Assembly (NCBI RefSeq): GCF_002893765.1
Contig: NZ_CP025938.1
Location: 2,871,501-2,935,500, forward strand
Source: Tamlana carrageenivorans
GTDB lineage: Bacteria > Bacteroidota > Bacteroidia > Flavobacteriales > Flavobacteriaceae
Reading direction: 5' to 3'
Length of the DNA stretch: 64,000 nucleotides
Shown here: piece after piece, positions 26,677 through 36,800 of the stretch
How positions within the stretch are numbered: the stretch's first letter is position 1
How the letters are laid out: the number at the start of each line of letters is the position of its first letter
The notes under the pieces: model-generated
Database searches by the model: none
What the model saw: only the letters and a program-made list of their open reading frames with translations
Told to the model about the DNA's origin: nothing
Made by a program: the position numbers and the translations under genes

Positions 26677-29600
26677 ATGAATGAACAAAAACCAAAAATT
26701 AAACCAAAGATTAAATGGAACTTTTCAGTTCCAGGGTTTACTATTTTACTGGTCATTTTACTTTCCAGTTTTTCCGTAATTAATCTAGATGCACAAAATA
26801 AGATTACAGGTACTGTGACAGGTGGTTTAGATAATATGCCTTTGCCTGGGGTAAATGTTGTGGAAAAAGGGACTAGAAATGGTGCCGTTACAGATTTTGA
26901 TGGAAATTTTTCTCTTCAATTAACTTCAGTATCAAGGACTTTAGTGTTTTCTTATATAGGGTATAAAACACAAGAAGTTGTTATTGGCGATTCTACAAGT
27001 ATTGCAGTTCAATTAGAGGAAGATACAGCTACCCTAGATGAAGTTGTAGTCATTGGTTTTCAACAGGTAAAGCGTGAAAAAATACTTGGTGCGGTAGACA
27101 CTGTTAAATCAGAATCTATAAATCAAGCAGCTCCAGTAGACGCTCTTCAAGGTATTCAAGGTAAAGTAGCTGGTGTTCAGATTACTAGTGATAATGGGCC
27201 TGGTGAAGGATTTGATATCAAAATTCGTGGGGTGTCTACCTTTACAGCAGGAGCTACAGGACCTTTATATGTTGTTGATGGGCAGCAAACTTTTGATATA
27301 GACAATATAGACCCTAGCGATATAGAATCGTTAGAGGTTGTTAAGGATGGCGCCACTGCAGCAATTTATGGAGCTCAAGCAGGTAATGGTGTAGTTATTA
27401 TCACCACAAAAAGAGGTGTTGAAGGTAAAATTAAACTAGATGTTACAACCATAACCGGTATGAATCAACTGGTTGGTGATTTACCAGCTCCAAATGCAGC
27501 TCAACGTTTAGAGCAGGAAAGACGACAAGGCATTACATGGGGGCCAATAGCTAGAGATTCCTTGAGTTTAGTGACACGTAATTCTCCAGATTTACAAAAA
27601 TTGGTTACTAGAGTAGGGATAAGACATCAAACCAATGTAGCTTTAAGTGGCGGTAGTGATAAAATGTCTTTCTATTGGAATAATGGATTTTTTAATGAAG
27701 AAGGTATTATTTTAAATAGTGACCACAAACGAATTAATACCAGATTAAAGATTGATGCTACTCCTAACGATAAATTTAAGTTTGGAACATTAATTAATAT
27801 GTCCTATGAATTTACAAATAGTACGAATCCTGGACCTGTTTTAGGTCACCTTTTAAATAGGGTAGCATATTTACCTATTTATGAGCCAGATGGGAGTTTT
27901 ACTCCAGGCTCTCCTAATAAGCAAAGTTTGAATCCAATTCAAAATGCTTTATTAAGAAAAAATGATAGAAGACGCTATAGAGCGAATTCATTTAGCTATG
28001 CGCAATTCCAGATTCTACCTTCCTTATCAATTAGGTCTCAGTTTGGTGTAGATTTCTCATATGAGAAGTTTGAAGGGTTTACTCCAGCCATCCTGGATGC
28101 AAGAAACTATGCAAATGGTATTAATTCAGGTAGTGAGAGACACCTATTGAGATATGGTATCCAGCAGGATAATACACTTAACTTTAATCAAAGTTGGGGT
28201 AAGCATGATGTTAGTGCCTTTTTAGGGATGCAAATTCAAAGGGACACTTACGAGAATTTAAACTTAAGTGCGAATTTCGCAAACGATTTAATAGAAACGT
28301 TTAATAATTCTCTTTTTGCAGATGTTGATGGAAATCCACTTGATATCGTAGATAGAACCGGAGGAGATAGAACTCAAAATACCCAAACAGGATTATTTTC
28401 TTTATTTACAGGTTTTAATTATGATTATAATAACAAATACTTGGTAGGAGCTACCTTTCGTAGAGATGGATCTTCAAGTTTCGGAGGGAATAACAAATAT
28501 GGTTATTTCCCATCGGCTACTTTAGGATGGAGAATTAGTAAAGAAGGTTTCCTTAAAAATAGTTCTATAATTTCTAATCTTTTGGTAAGAGCATCTTATG
28601 GTATTGTAGGTAACGATAGAATTGGACCTTATGATTTCCTAACGACACTTGCTCCTGGTTATAACTATGAAGGACAAACTGGCTTTGCTCCGTTTTCTCT
28701 AGGTAATGAAGATTTAAGATGGGAAGAAACCGAATCAATAAATTTAGGTTTTGATTTAAGCTTATTTAAGGGTAGAAGGTTAAACCTTTCTTTAGATTTA
28801 TGGGAGAAACTTACAGATGGCTTATTAGTAAATACTGAGTTGCCTGAAGAATCGGGATTTAGTGTTGTTAGAGAAAATAAAGCTGTTGTAAAAAACAGAG
28901 GTTTGGATTTTACTCTTAGTGGTACAATAGTTCAGAATAAGGATTTTTCTTGGAGATCTAGTTTTAATCTAGGGTTGCTGGAAAATAAGGTGTTAGAATT
29001 AGAAGATGATATATATCAAGGACGATTTGTAACAACCGAAGGAAAACCCATAGGTAATATTTGGGGATATAAAAATCATGGTGTTTTTCAATACGACGAA
29101 TCAAATGCATTTACACCAGAAGGTGAGCAGTTGTATCCAAATTATGATGCTAACGGATTTTTTGAAGGTACTTATAATAGAGCCAATGGAGATCAATATC
29201 CTCTAGGGGCAGATATTAAGCAGCTTACTCACGGATCATCTGGAAATACCTTAAGAGGTGGAGACTATTATTGGGATGATGTAAATGGAGATTTTGTAAT
29301 AGATAGTGATGATGAGCAGATTTTGGGTAACGGTCTACCAACTGTTTTTGGTGGGTTTTCACACGATATCACCTATAAAAACTGGTCTTTCGAAACTTTG
29401 TTCGATTATAGTTTTGGTAACGATATTTATAGAAGGTATGATCATGATAGGAACAGTTTAAGAGCAGCAGTATTATCTGTCTCTCCAGGTAGACTTGATA
29501 ATGCTTGGCAAAATCAAGGCGATATAGCTACCTATCCAGCTTTAGAAGGCGGTAATACTAGAGTTCAAAATAGATTTGATTTTACAGGAGCAACAGCAAA

Positions 29601-29868
29601 TAGCACTTATGTATCGGACGGAAGTTATATTAAATGGAGATATGTTAGGTTTGGTTATAGCTTTCCTCAAGAAGTTCTGGAAAATCTTAATATTGGTATG
29701 ACTGGACTTAAGCTTAATTTTTCGGTAAATAACTTGCTCACTTGGACGAACTATCCTGGATATAACCCAGAATTTGGTTCTAGAGGTAACCCGTTGACGC
29801 CAAGTGAGGATTCATTAAGATATCCAAATGATAGAGAGATTTTATTAACTCTTAGGGCACAATTTTAA
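26677..29868 (+). CDS. susC: SusC-like TonB-dependent oligosaccharide transporter
   Basis: 1063 residues. A long N-terminal signal (cleavage about NLDAQ, residue 40) precedes a carboxypeptidase-regulatory-like domain (ITGTVTGG ... GVNVVEKGTRNGAVTDFDGNFSL). A TonB-box-like LDEVVVIGF follows, then the plug (DALQGIQGKVAGVQI, KIRGVSTF, GPLYVVDG, IESLEVVKDGATAAIYG) and the 22-strand barrel to the C-terminal LLTLRAQF. It forms the outer-membrane channel of the SusCD pair and imports oligosaccharides released at the surface, here probably ulvan fragments. susD begins 10 bases after its stop. Complete. Confidence 0.95.
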   Translation: MNEQKPKIKPKIKWNFSVPGFTILLVILLSSFSVINLDAQNKITGTVTGGLDNMPLPGVNVVEKGTRNGAVTDFDGNFSLQLTSVSRTLVFSYIGYKTQEVVIGDSTSIAVQLEEDTATLDEVVVIGFQQVKREKILGAVDTVKSESINQAAPVDALQGIQGKVAGVQITSDNGPGEGFDIKIRGVSTFTAGATGPLYVVDGQQTFDIDNIDPSDIESLEVVKDGATAAIYGAQAGNGVVIITTKRGVEGKIKLDVTTITGMNQLVGDLPAPNAAQRLEQERRQGITWGPIARDSLSLVTRNSPDLQKLVTRVGIRHQTNVALSGGSDKMSFYWNNGFFNEEGIILNSDHKRINTRLKIDATPNDKFKFGTLINMSYEFTNSTNPGPVLGHLLNRVAYLPIYEPDGSFTPGSPNKQSLNPIQNALLRKNDRRRYRANSFSYAQFQILPSLSIRSQFGVDFSYEKFEGFTPAILDARNYANGINSGSERHLLRYGIQQDNTLNFNQSWGKHDVSAFLGMQIQRDTYENLNLSANFANDLIETFNNSLFADVDGNPLDIVDRTGGDRTQNTQTGLFSLFTGFNYDYNNKYLVGATFRRDGSSSFGGNNKYGYFPSATLGWRISKEGFLKNSSIISNLLVRASYGIVGNDRIGPYDFLTTLAPGYNYEGQTGFAPFSLGNEDLRWEETESINLGFDLSLFKGRRLNLSLDLWEKLTDGLLVNTELPEESGFSVVRENKAVVKNRGLDFTLSGTIVQNKDFSWRSSFNLGLLENKVLELEDDIYQGRFVTTEGKPIGNIWGYKNHGVFQYDESNAFTPEGEQLYPNYDANGFFEGTYNRANGDQYPLGADIKQLTHGSSGNTLRGGDYYWDDVNGDFVIDSDDEQILGNGLPTVFGGFSHDITYKNWSFETLFDYSFGNDIYRRYDHDRNSLRAAVLSVSPGRLDNAWQNQGDIATYPALEGGNTRVQNRFDFTGATANSTYVSDGSYIKWRYVRFGYSFPQEVLENLNIGMTGLKLNFSVNNLLTWTNYPGYNPEFGSRGNPLTPSEDSLRYPNDREILLTLRAQF

Positions 29869-29878
29869 AATTAAAGTT

Positions 29879-31435
29879 ATGAAAAATATGATATTAAATA
29901 AATTAAAATATACAATATGCAGTCTAGTTTTATTAGGTGTATTGTATTCTTGTGATGATTTTGTTGATGAGTTACCTATAAGTGAAATTTCTCCAGAGCA
30001 ATTTTACAAAGATAATGCACAATTAGAAGCGGCATTAATTGGTGCTTATGATGGTGTTCAAGTTGCATACAGTGATTTTTATATAAATACAGGCGAATTT
30101 AGGTCGGATGATTTTCAACCAAATGGAGCCAATGCTTCTAGAAATTCATTACATAATAGCACATTAGATCCAGGAGAAGGATACTTAAGATGGAGAAATC
30201 ATTATGTGGTTATTGATAGGGTAAATAGAATTATTGAAGCAGAAAATAATTTTGTTGGAGCAGATCCAAATCTTATAGGGCAAGCTTATGCTATTAGGTC
30301 TAAAGTGTATTTTGATTTAGCACGAATGTTTAATGATGTACCTGTTTTTACCAAACCCATTAATACAGTAAGTGAAGCTAAACAACCTCAAACCCCATAT
30401 GCCGAGGTTATGTCTAATTTGGTTATTCCTGATATGTTGAAAGCTGAAGAATACCTATCAACAGTACAATCAAACTATAGATTTTCTAAGTCTAGTGTTT
30501 TAGCTCATCAAGCTGAAGTTTATATGTGGGAGAAACAAGAACAATTGGCAAAAGAGGCTATAGAGAAGTTAATTACACTAGGTTCGCACAGTTTGGTGCA
30601 AACTCCAGAAGATTGGCAAAATCTATTCTTGAATCAACCAGCTACCGATCAATTCCCAGACGGTCCAGGTAAAGTTCAGATGGGACCTGAGTTAATTTTT
30701 TCAATTCAATATAATTTTGAAGAGACTTCTTCAGGAGTTGCAAGAGCTTATAATGCTGGGGCAGCTGTAACTACCATTTCTGAAGAAACTGAATTAGAAT
30801 GGATTAGAAGGTTTCCTATCGATTCATTAGGTTGGGCAACAAAGTATCCTAATACAGATCCAGTTTTCTCACAGGTAGTAGAAGAAGTAGATACAACATA
30901 CACAGTTCCGTTATATGGCGATTGGAGACATTTTGCTTGTAGAAACGAAAATGCTACCATGGAAGATGGATTAGGATCTGCTGCATTTGGGGAAGCCAGA
31001 TGCACCAAATTTATTAAGAATAGGGTTGGTCTAGATCCAAATGATGATAATACAGACATTCCTGTTTTTCGTTTTGCTGATATGATTTTGTTGCTCGCAG
31101 AGGCCGAACTAAAGCTGGGTAACCCTAATGTATGTTTAGACTTGATTAATCAAGTAAGAACGGCAAGGCAATTACCATTAGCATCACAAACTGATTTTGG
31201 AAATTCATTTGAAGCGCAGCTAGACTTCTTATTGATAGAAAGAAAATTAGAATTGTTTGGTGAAGCCAAAAGATGGTGGGATTTGGTTCGAAATGACAAG
31301 GCGGTTGAAGTAATGACTCCAATTTTGAACAATAGAGAAGTAATTCCTTTCGGTGAAGACCGTATTGTTTGGCCGATTTTCAGAGAACATTTATTGGAAA
31401 ATGAATTGTTAAATCAAAATCCAGGATGGGATTAA
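29879..31435 (+). CDS. susD: SusD-like surface glycan-binding lipoprotein
   Basis: 518 residues with a lipoprotein signal (lipobox LYSC, Cys at about 25). The family start is SEISPEQFYKDNAQLEAALIGAYDG, followed by TPR-like helices (YAIRSKVYFDLARMFNDVPVF) and the C-terminal FRFADMILLLAEAELKLGN, RKLELFGEAKRWWDLVR and LLENELLNQNPGW marks of RagB/SusD. It caps the SusC barrel and hands it oligosaccharides. Immediately downstream of susC in one operon. Complete. Confidence 0.95.
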   Translation: MKNMILNKLKYTICSLVLLGVLYSCDDFVDELPISEISPEQFYKDNAQLEAALIGAYDGVQVAYSDFYINTGEFRSDDFQPNGANASRNSLHNSTLDPGEGYLRWRNHYVVIDRVNRIIEAENNFVGADPNLIGQAYAIRSKVYFDLARMFNDVPVFTKPINTVSEAKQPQTPYAEVMSNLVIPDMLKAEEYLSTVQSNYRFSKSSVLAHQAEVYMWEKQEQLAKEAIEKLITLGSHSLVQTPEDWQNLFLNQPATDQFPDGPGKVQMGPELIFSIQYNFEETSSGVARAYNAGAAVTTISEETELEWIRRFPIDSLGWATKYPNTDPVFSQVVEEVDTTYTVPLYGDWRHFACRNENATMEDGLGSAAFGEARCTKFIKNRVGLDPNDDNTDIPVFRFADMILLLAEAELKLGNPNVCLDLINQVRTARQLPLASQTDFGNSFEAQLDFLLIERKLELFGEAKRWWDLVRNDKAVEVMTPILNNREVIPFGEDRIVWPIFREHLLENELLNQNPGWD

Positions 31436-31449
31436 AAAAAGAAGAAATT

Positions 31450-32247
31450 ATGAAAATTTATATAAAAAGTTTAGTCATTGTCGGGTTGTTATTTGTGCTA
31501 AGTTCATGCACTTTAGACGTACAAGAACAGTTTAACTTTAAACCAGAAAACACTTATGCAGATCCTTTCGAGAATTTAACAGCTTGGGAGTATATTCAAT
31601 CTAGAACGACTACAGATATTGCAGATGATTTAAACAGGAAAGTTTTAAATCAAGAAGAGTTAGATTTTATGATTGCAGCGATAAAACATGTTGGTTTTGA
31701 AGACCTGTATAGCCAAACAGCAACAAGAAGAACTTACTTCTTGTTAAATAACAATGCTTTTACAGGTGGAAATGCGGATAGAGATATTATTAGAGCAGTT
31801 ACCGGAACCACGCAAGCACCAACGGCAAGGGTAAATGCTGATTCTTTAATGGCTACCATAACTGAGCCTTATCAAATAAACAGGTTAAAAGCTATATTGA
31901 AGTATCATATCGTAGAAGAAGAGGTGCAACAGGTTCCTAAAATCACCATTTTTGATAAAGATTTTATTTTTAATACGCTATTACCTCAAGTTAATATAGA
32001 TGCTGCAACTGGACAACCTTCAGGATTGTCTTCAGAATTGGCACCTATGGCTTTGAGACGTGACATAGAATGGGAAATGGAAGCGAATAATTTAAGTGCA
32101 CCGCTTATAGACACTGCCATACAACCTGGATTTAACGAAAAAATCAGGTCTCATAATTATGTGTTTAATAATGGCGTAGGTCATTATCTTAATGATACGG
32201 TTAGGTATTACCCTTATCCTTTTTATGATAATTTCACTGTAAATTAA
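31450..32247 (+). CDS. Fasciclin-domain lipoprotein 1 of the PUL
   Basis: 265 residues from ATG 31450; an upstream ATG at 31426 overlaps susD and would spoil the signal peptide. The lipobox is LSSC. The body resembles one divergent FAS1 domain: FENLTAWEYIQSR, YFLLNNNAFTG, NRLKAILKYHIVEEEVQ and VFNNGVGHYLNDTV. In a classical Sus locus this slot holds the SusE/SusF surface glycan-binding proteins, so a binding role at the cell surface is likely (inference). It follows susD by 14 bases. Confidence 0.75.
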   Translation: MKIYIKSLVIVGLLFVLSSCTLDVQEQFNFKPENTYADPFENLTAWEYIQSRTTTDIADDLNRKVLNQEELDFMIAAIKHVGFEDLYSQTATRRTYFLLNNNAFTGGNADRDIIRAVTGTTQAPTARVNADSLMATITEPYQINRLKAILKYHIVEEEVQQVPKITIFDKDFIFNTLLPQVNIDAATGQPSGLSSELAPMALRRDIEWEMEANNLSAPLIDTAIQPGFNEKIRSHNYVFNNGVGHYLNDTVRYYPYPFYDNFTVN

Positions 32248-32298
32248 AATAAAATACAGTGATTAAATAAAATATAATTTAATATAAAAAATATTAAC

Positions 32299-33357
32299 AT
32301 GAACAGTAAACTAAAAATTTTAAAATATACATGTATTGCCTTCATGTCGTTTCTATTAGTGTTTTCTTGTAACATTCCTGAAGATCCAGAATTTTACGAA
32401 CCATTTGTTCCTTCAGAGGTAGAAAACCCAGAAACAATTTCTCAAATTATTATAGCACGAGAAGATTTCAGTATTATGGAATCTGCGATGAGGCTAATTG
32501 AGGAAAGTGGAAGTGTAAAAATAATTTCAGAATTAAATGTACCAGGAAGCAGTACGGTTTTTGTCCCAAACGATGAAGTTTTTCAAGCTTGGTTGGATAT
32601 GAATGGTATTGATGACTTGGCTTTACTTGATGTAGCGCTTATTGAAAGAGTAATTTTAAATCATATTCTTGAAGGTGAGTTTAACTCTTCAAACCTTGTG
32701 TCAGGTTTAACGCATTCTAGAGCTCTAGTTGGAGAGAGAGGTAGTGAAAAGAATGTGTCAATGTATATTGATGTATCAAATGGAGGAGTTACAGTAAACG
32801 CAGAGGCAAGTGTCATTACAGCAGATGTTGAAGCTAATAATGGTGTAATCCATGTAGTAAACAATGTTATTGAGCTTCCTGTTTTACTTGACTTTTCGGT
32901 TATGGTGCCCTCTTTAACTACGTTTTACGATGCCGTGCAATATGCCGATACAGCTCGTGATGCAGATGGTAATGGCCCTAATTTAATGGCTAAATTAATA
33001 GATTCAGAGGCAGCCTTAACTTTATTAATGCCTAACAATGATGCCTTTACAGATTTGTTAGTGGAACAAGGTGTCTCTAATTTAACAGATTTAGACCCAT
33101 GGTTCGTTGCAGATGTTATTTCAACACAATTAATTAACATAGCCGCAATTTCTTCTCAAGAGATGATAGATATCGGAGGGCCTTTTGCTCTTCCTGCCTC
33201 TAATAATGAATTGTTGCAGATAGATCCAATTAATTTAACAGTTTCAGATCCCAATAGTAGAACAGCAAATTTCATTCCCGGCTTAATTGATATTACTGCC
33301 GTAAATGGATTTGTTCATACCATTGATAAAGTATTATTACCTATGCCTACACCATAA
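32299..33357 (+). CDS. Fasciclin-domain lipoprotein 2 (two FAS1 domains)
   Basis: 352 residues with a lipoprotein signal (LVFSC). Two FAS1 domains are seen. The first (about 50-195) has STVFVPNDEVFQAWL, IERVILNHILEGEF and VEANNGVIHVVNNVI. The second (about 200-350) has LTLLMPNNDAFTDLL and ITAVNGFVHTIDKVLLP. The H1/H2-like blocks are well preserved, better than in the neighbouring single-domain protein. It ends the susC operon; a terminator follows 118 bases later. Probable surface glycan-binding partner of SusCD. Confidence 0.85.
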   Translation: MNSKLKILKYTCIAFMSFLLVFSCNIPEDPEFYEPFVPSEVENPETISQIIIAREDFSIMESAMRLIEESGSVKIISELNVPGSSTVFVPNDEVFQAWLDMNGIDDLALLDVALIERVILNHILEGEFNSSNLVSGLTHSRALVGERGSEKNVSMYIDVSNGGVTVNAEASVITADVEANNGVIHVVNNVIELPVLLDFSVMVPSLTTFYDAVQYADTARDADGNGPNLMAKLIDSEAALTLLMPNNDAFTDLLVEQGVSNLTDLDPWFVADVISTQLINIAAISSQEMIDIGGPFALPASNNELLQIDPINLTVSDPNSRTANFIPGLIDITAVNGFVHTIDKVLLPMPTP

Positions 33358-33808
33358 ATATTAATGATTCATTAAAGTTTTATGTAGTTCATATTTATTA
33401 TAAAGAACTTTATTGATGATATGTATTGGATAAATGCATAGGAGTAGTGGTTAATTAAGGTTAGTTTAGTTGTGAAGCCCTCTGTTTAATAAAATATGGA
33501 GGGCTTTCTTTCTAACTTAATTCGTGTATTCGGTTATTCAATAGGCATCTAAATGCAATTATAAGGTGTATTGCCTTCGAGTAAGCATGACTAACTATTA
33601 AAGTAACTCCTGCTTTTTACTAGTAAAAAATAATAAATTCTAATAAAAATTCTTGATTCCAAAGTCGTAGCAAATTGGTAGTTGGAAAAATATGGATAAA
33701 GCCAATTGGGTTATCAGTTAAGGCAAAAAAACAGTTTTATATCGGTACTGTTTACAGGTAAAGAGGTCTTAAAAAGGATAATAAAAAGAGATAAACTAAA
33801 TTTTAGAT
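33358..33808. promoter_or_regulatory. Gap between the susC operon and the enzyme operon
   Basis: No gene is visible in these 451 bases. They contain a terminator (33475-33512). Farther on lies ATCGGTACT (33741-33749), shared with the region upstream of the GntR gene, and then TTTACAGGTAAAGA (33751-33764), a poor match to the CAGGATAG element, 46 bases from the start of the sulfatase-GH78 gene. AAACTAAA just before ATG 33809 is the leader element seen at other PUL lead genes. A promoter here is likely. Confidence 0.45.
33475..33512 (+). terminator. Rho-independent terminator of the susC operon
   Basis: AAGCCCTC (33475-33482) pairs with GAGGGCTT (33499-33506) across a 16-base AT-rich loop and runs into TCTTTCT. 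GC-rich stems are rare in this DNA, so it stands out. It lies 118 bases after the second fasciclin gene and marks the end of the transport operon. Confidence 0.8.
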
Positions 33809-36800
33809 ATGTATAAGAACATTTTTTTAATAGCATTAATAACATCATTTACGGGGTTAAAAATCGCTAATGCTCAAAATGATCGTGATGAGAAGCCTAA
33901 CATTATTTTCATCCTCACAGACGATCAGCGTTTTGATGCTATTGGTTATGCAGGAAATAAATACGTGAGTACGCCAGAGATGGATAAGTTAGCTTCAAGT
34001 GGTACTTATTTTAATCATGGTATAGTTTCTACACCCATTTGTGCAGCCAGTCGTGCCTCTTTATGGACAGGGCTTCACGAGCGTGCCCATAATTTTAACT
34101 TTCAAACAGGAAATGTAAGGGAAGAGTACATGGGGAACGCCTATCCTAAGCTATTAAAAGAAAATGGTTATTATACAGGGTTCTATGGTAAATATGGCGT
34201 AAGGTACGATAACTTAGAAAGTCAGTTTGACGAATACGAATCCTACGATAGAAATAATAGATATAAAGATAAAAGAGGATATTATTATAAAACTATCGAT
34301 AACGATACCGTGCACCTCACACGATATACAGGTCAGCAGGCCATCGATTTTATCGATAAAAATGCAACTAATAAAAAACCATTTATGTTGTCTTTAAGTT
34401 TTAGTGCACCACATGCCCATGATGGCGCTCCAGAACAATACTTTTGGCAAAACACTACCGATGGTTTGTTGCAAAATACAACCATTCCAGAACCAGCTTT
34501 AGCAGATAAAAAATATTTTGATGCCCAGCCAAAAGCTGTTAGGGAAGGCTTTAATAGACTACGTTGGACTTGGCGTTATGATACTCCTGAAAAATATCAG
34601 CATAGTTTAAAAGGCTATTACCGTATGATTGCTGGAGTAGATTTAGAGATCACAAAAATTAGAGAAAAATTAAAAGAGAAAAACTTAGACAAAAACACGG
34701 TTATCATTGTAATGGGGGATAATGGTTATTTCCTTGGTGAACGTCAGTTAGCAGGGAAATGGTTAATGTACGATAATTCTATTCGTGTTCCTCTAATAGT
34801 TTATGATCCACGCGTTGAAAAACACCAAGACATATCCGAGATGGTGTTAAATATCGATGTTACGCAAACTATTGCAGACTTAGCTGGAGTGCAAGCCCCA
34901 GCGTCTTGGCAGGGTAAAAGTTTACTGCCACTTGTAAAACAAGAAACAAACACTATTAATAGAGATACCATTTTAATTGAACATCTGTGGGATTTTGAAA
35001 ACATACCACCAAGTGAAGGTGTGCGTACCGAAGAGTGGAAATATTTTCGTTATGTAAACGATCACACTATTGAAGAACTCTATAATATAAAAAAGGATCC
35101 TTTAGAAACTAAAAACTTAATAGGAAAGAAAAAATATAGAGAAGTAGCTGACAAACTTAAAACGAAACTCGATGAGTTAATTAAGAAAAATAGTAACGAA
35201 TTTAGAGCTGCTCCAACCGATTTAACGGTTGAGTTAATTAGAGAGCCAGAAACAGACGTCACTATTTTCGATTTAAAACCTGAATTCGGATGGACGGTCC
35301 CATTGGGAGCAAAATTCCAATCGGCTTATCAAATTTTAGTGGCTTCTCGCCAAGATATTATCGATGCCAATAACGGCGATGTTTGGGATAGTGGTCAAGT
35401 TCGATCTTCAAAATCTACTAATATAGAACATCAAGGTAAAGCTTTAGAAGTAGGAAAGACTTATTATTGGAAAGTTAGAATTTGGGACGAAGAAAATCGT
35501 TTAGTTGATTACTCTAAAGCGCAAAAGTTTACTACAGGAAAGAGTGATAGCTATATCATATCTACAGAAAATAAATTTGAAATAGATAAGATAGAACCAG
35601 CCAAATTTGAAAATAGAAATGGCGTTTATTTTATAGATTTTGGTAAAGCCGCATTTGCTACAATGGATTTTACCTACCATGCAAAAACGCCACATACGTT
35701 AATCGTAAGAGTGGGTGAAATGCTTGATGCTAACGGAAATGTAAATAGAACTCCACCGGCTAAAAGTAACATTAGATACCAGGAGTTGAAGGTTGCTGTA
35801 AAACCAGGCAAATCGGAATATAGAATTCCTGTACAAACTGATGAAAGAAACACTAGGGCAAACAAAGCCATTCCATTACCAGATGGTTTTCCGCCATTGG
35901 TACCATTTCGATATGCAGAAATTGAAGGAGCTCAGTCGGAAATTAAAATGAATCTAGTAAAACAACTAGCATTTCACACTTTTTGGGACGAAAAAGCCAG
36001 CCATTTTAAAAGTAATAATGAGATTCTAAACCAAGTATGGGATTTATGTAAGTATTCTATAAAAGCCACAACCTTTAACGGATTATACGTTGATGGCGAT
36101 CGCGAACGCATTCCTTATGAAGCCGATGCTTATTTAAATCAATTAAGCCATTATACAACCGATAGGGAATACGCTATGGCAAGACGTACCATAGAGTATT
36201 TTATGAAGCACCCTACATGGCCAACAGAGTGGCAACAGCATGTACCCCTATTACTTTACGCAGACTACATGTATACTGGTAACAAAGAGCTTATCGAGCG
36301 TTATTATGAAGATTTAAAACACAAATCGCTTTACGAACTTTCAAATGAAGAAGGTTTGATTACTTCAACCAAAGTGAATGCCGAGTTCATGAAAAAATTA
36401 GGTTTCCCCGAAGGTTATAAAAAACCCTTAACAGATATTGTTGACTGGCCATCGGCTAATTTTAATGGTAGTAAAACAAAAGGGGAACGAGATGGTTTTG
36501 TTTTTCAACCTTATAATACAGTAATTAACTCTTTCTTCTATGAGAATATGATAATCATGGCTCAATTTGCCAAAATATTGGGTAAAACCGATGAGGTTTT
36601 AGACTTCGAACTTAGAGCATCGAAAGCTAAAAAGGCAGTAAACGAGAAAATGTTCGATAAAAAGCGCGGAATTTATGTTGATGGCATTGGTACTGACCAT
36701 GCATCGCTACATGCCAATATGATGCCTTTAGCATTTGGCTTGGTTCCTGATGAACATGTCGATTCGGTGGTAGAATATGTGAAATCTCGTGGTATGGCTT

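Noticed and set aside
16774..29882. AAATTAAAGTTATGAAA shared before traI and susD starts
   Set aside because: A-rich start contexts are general in this lineage and the match is confined to low-complexity sequence, so it is not evidence of shared regulation.
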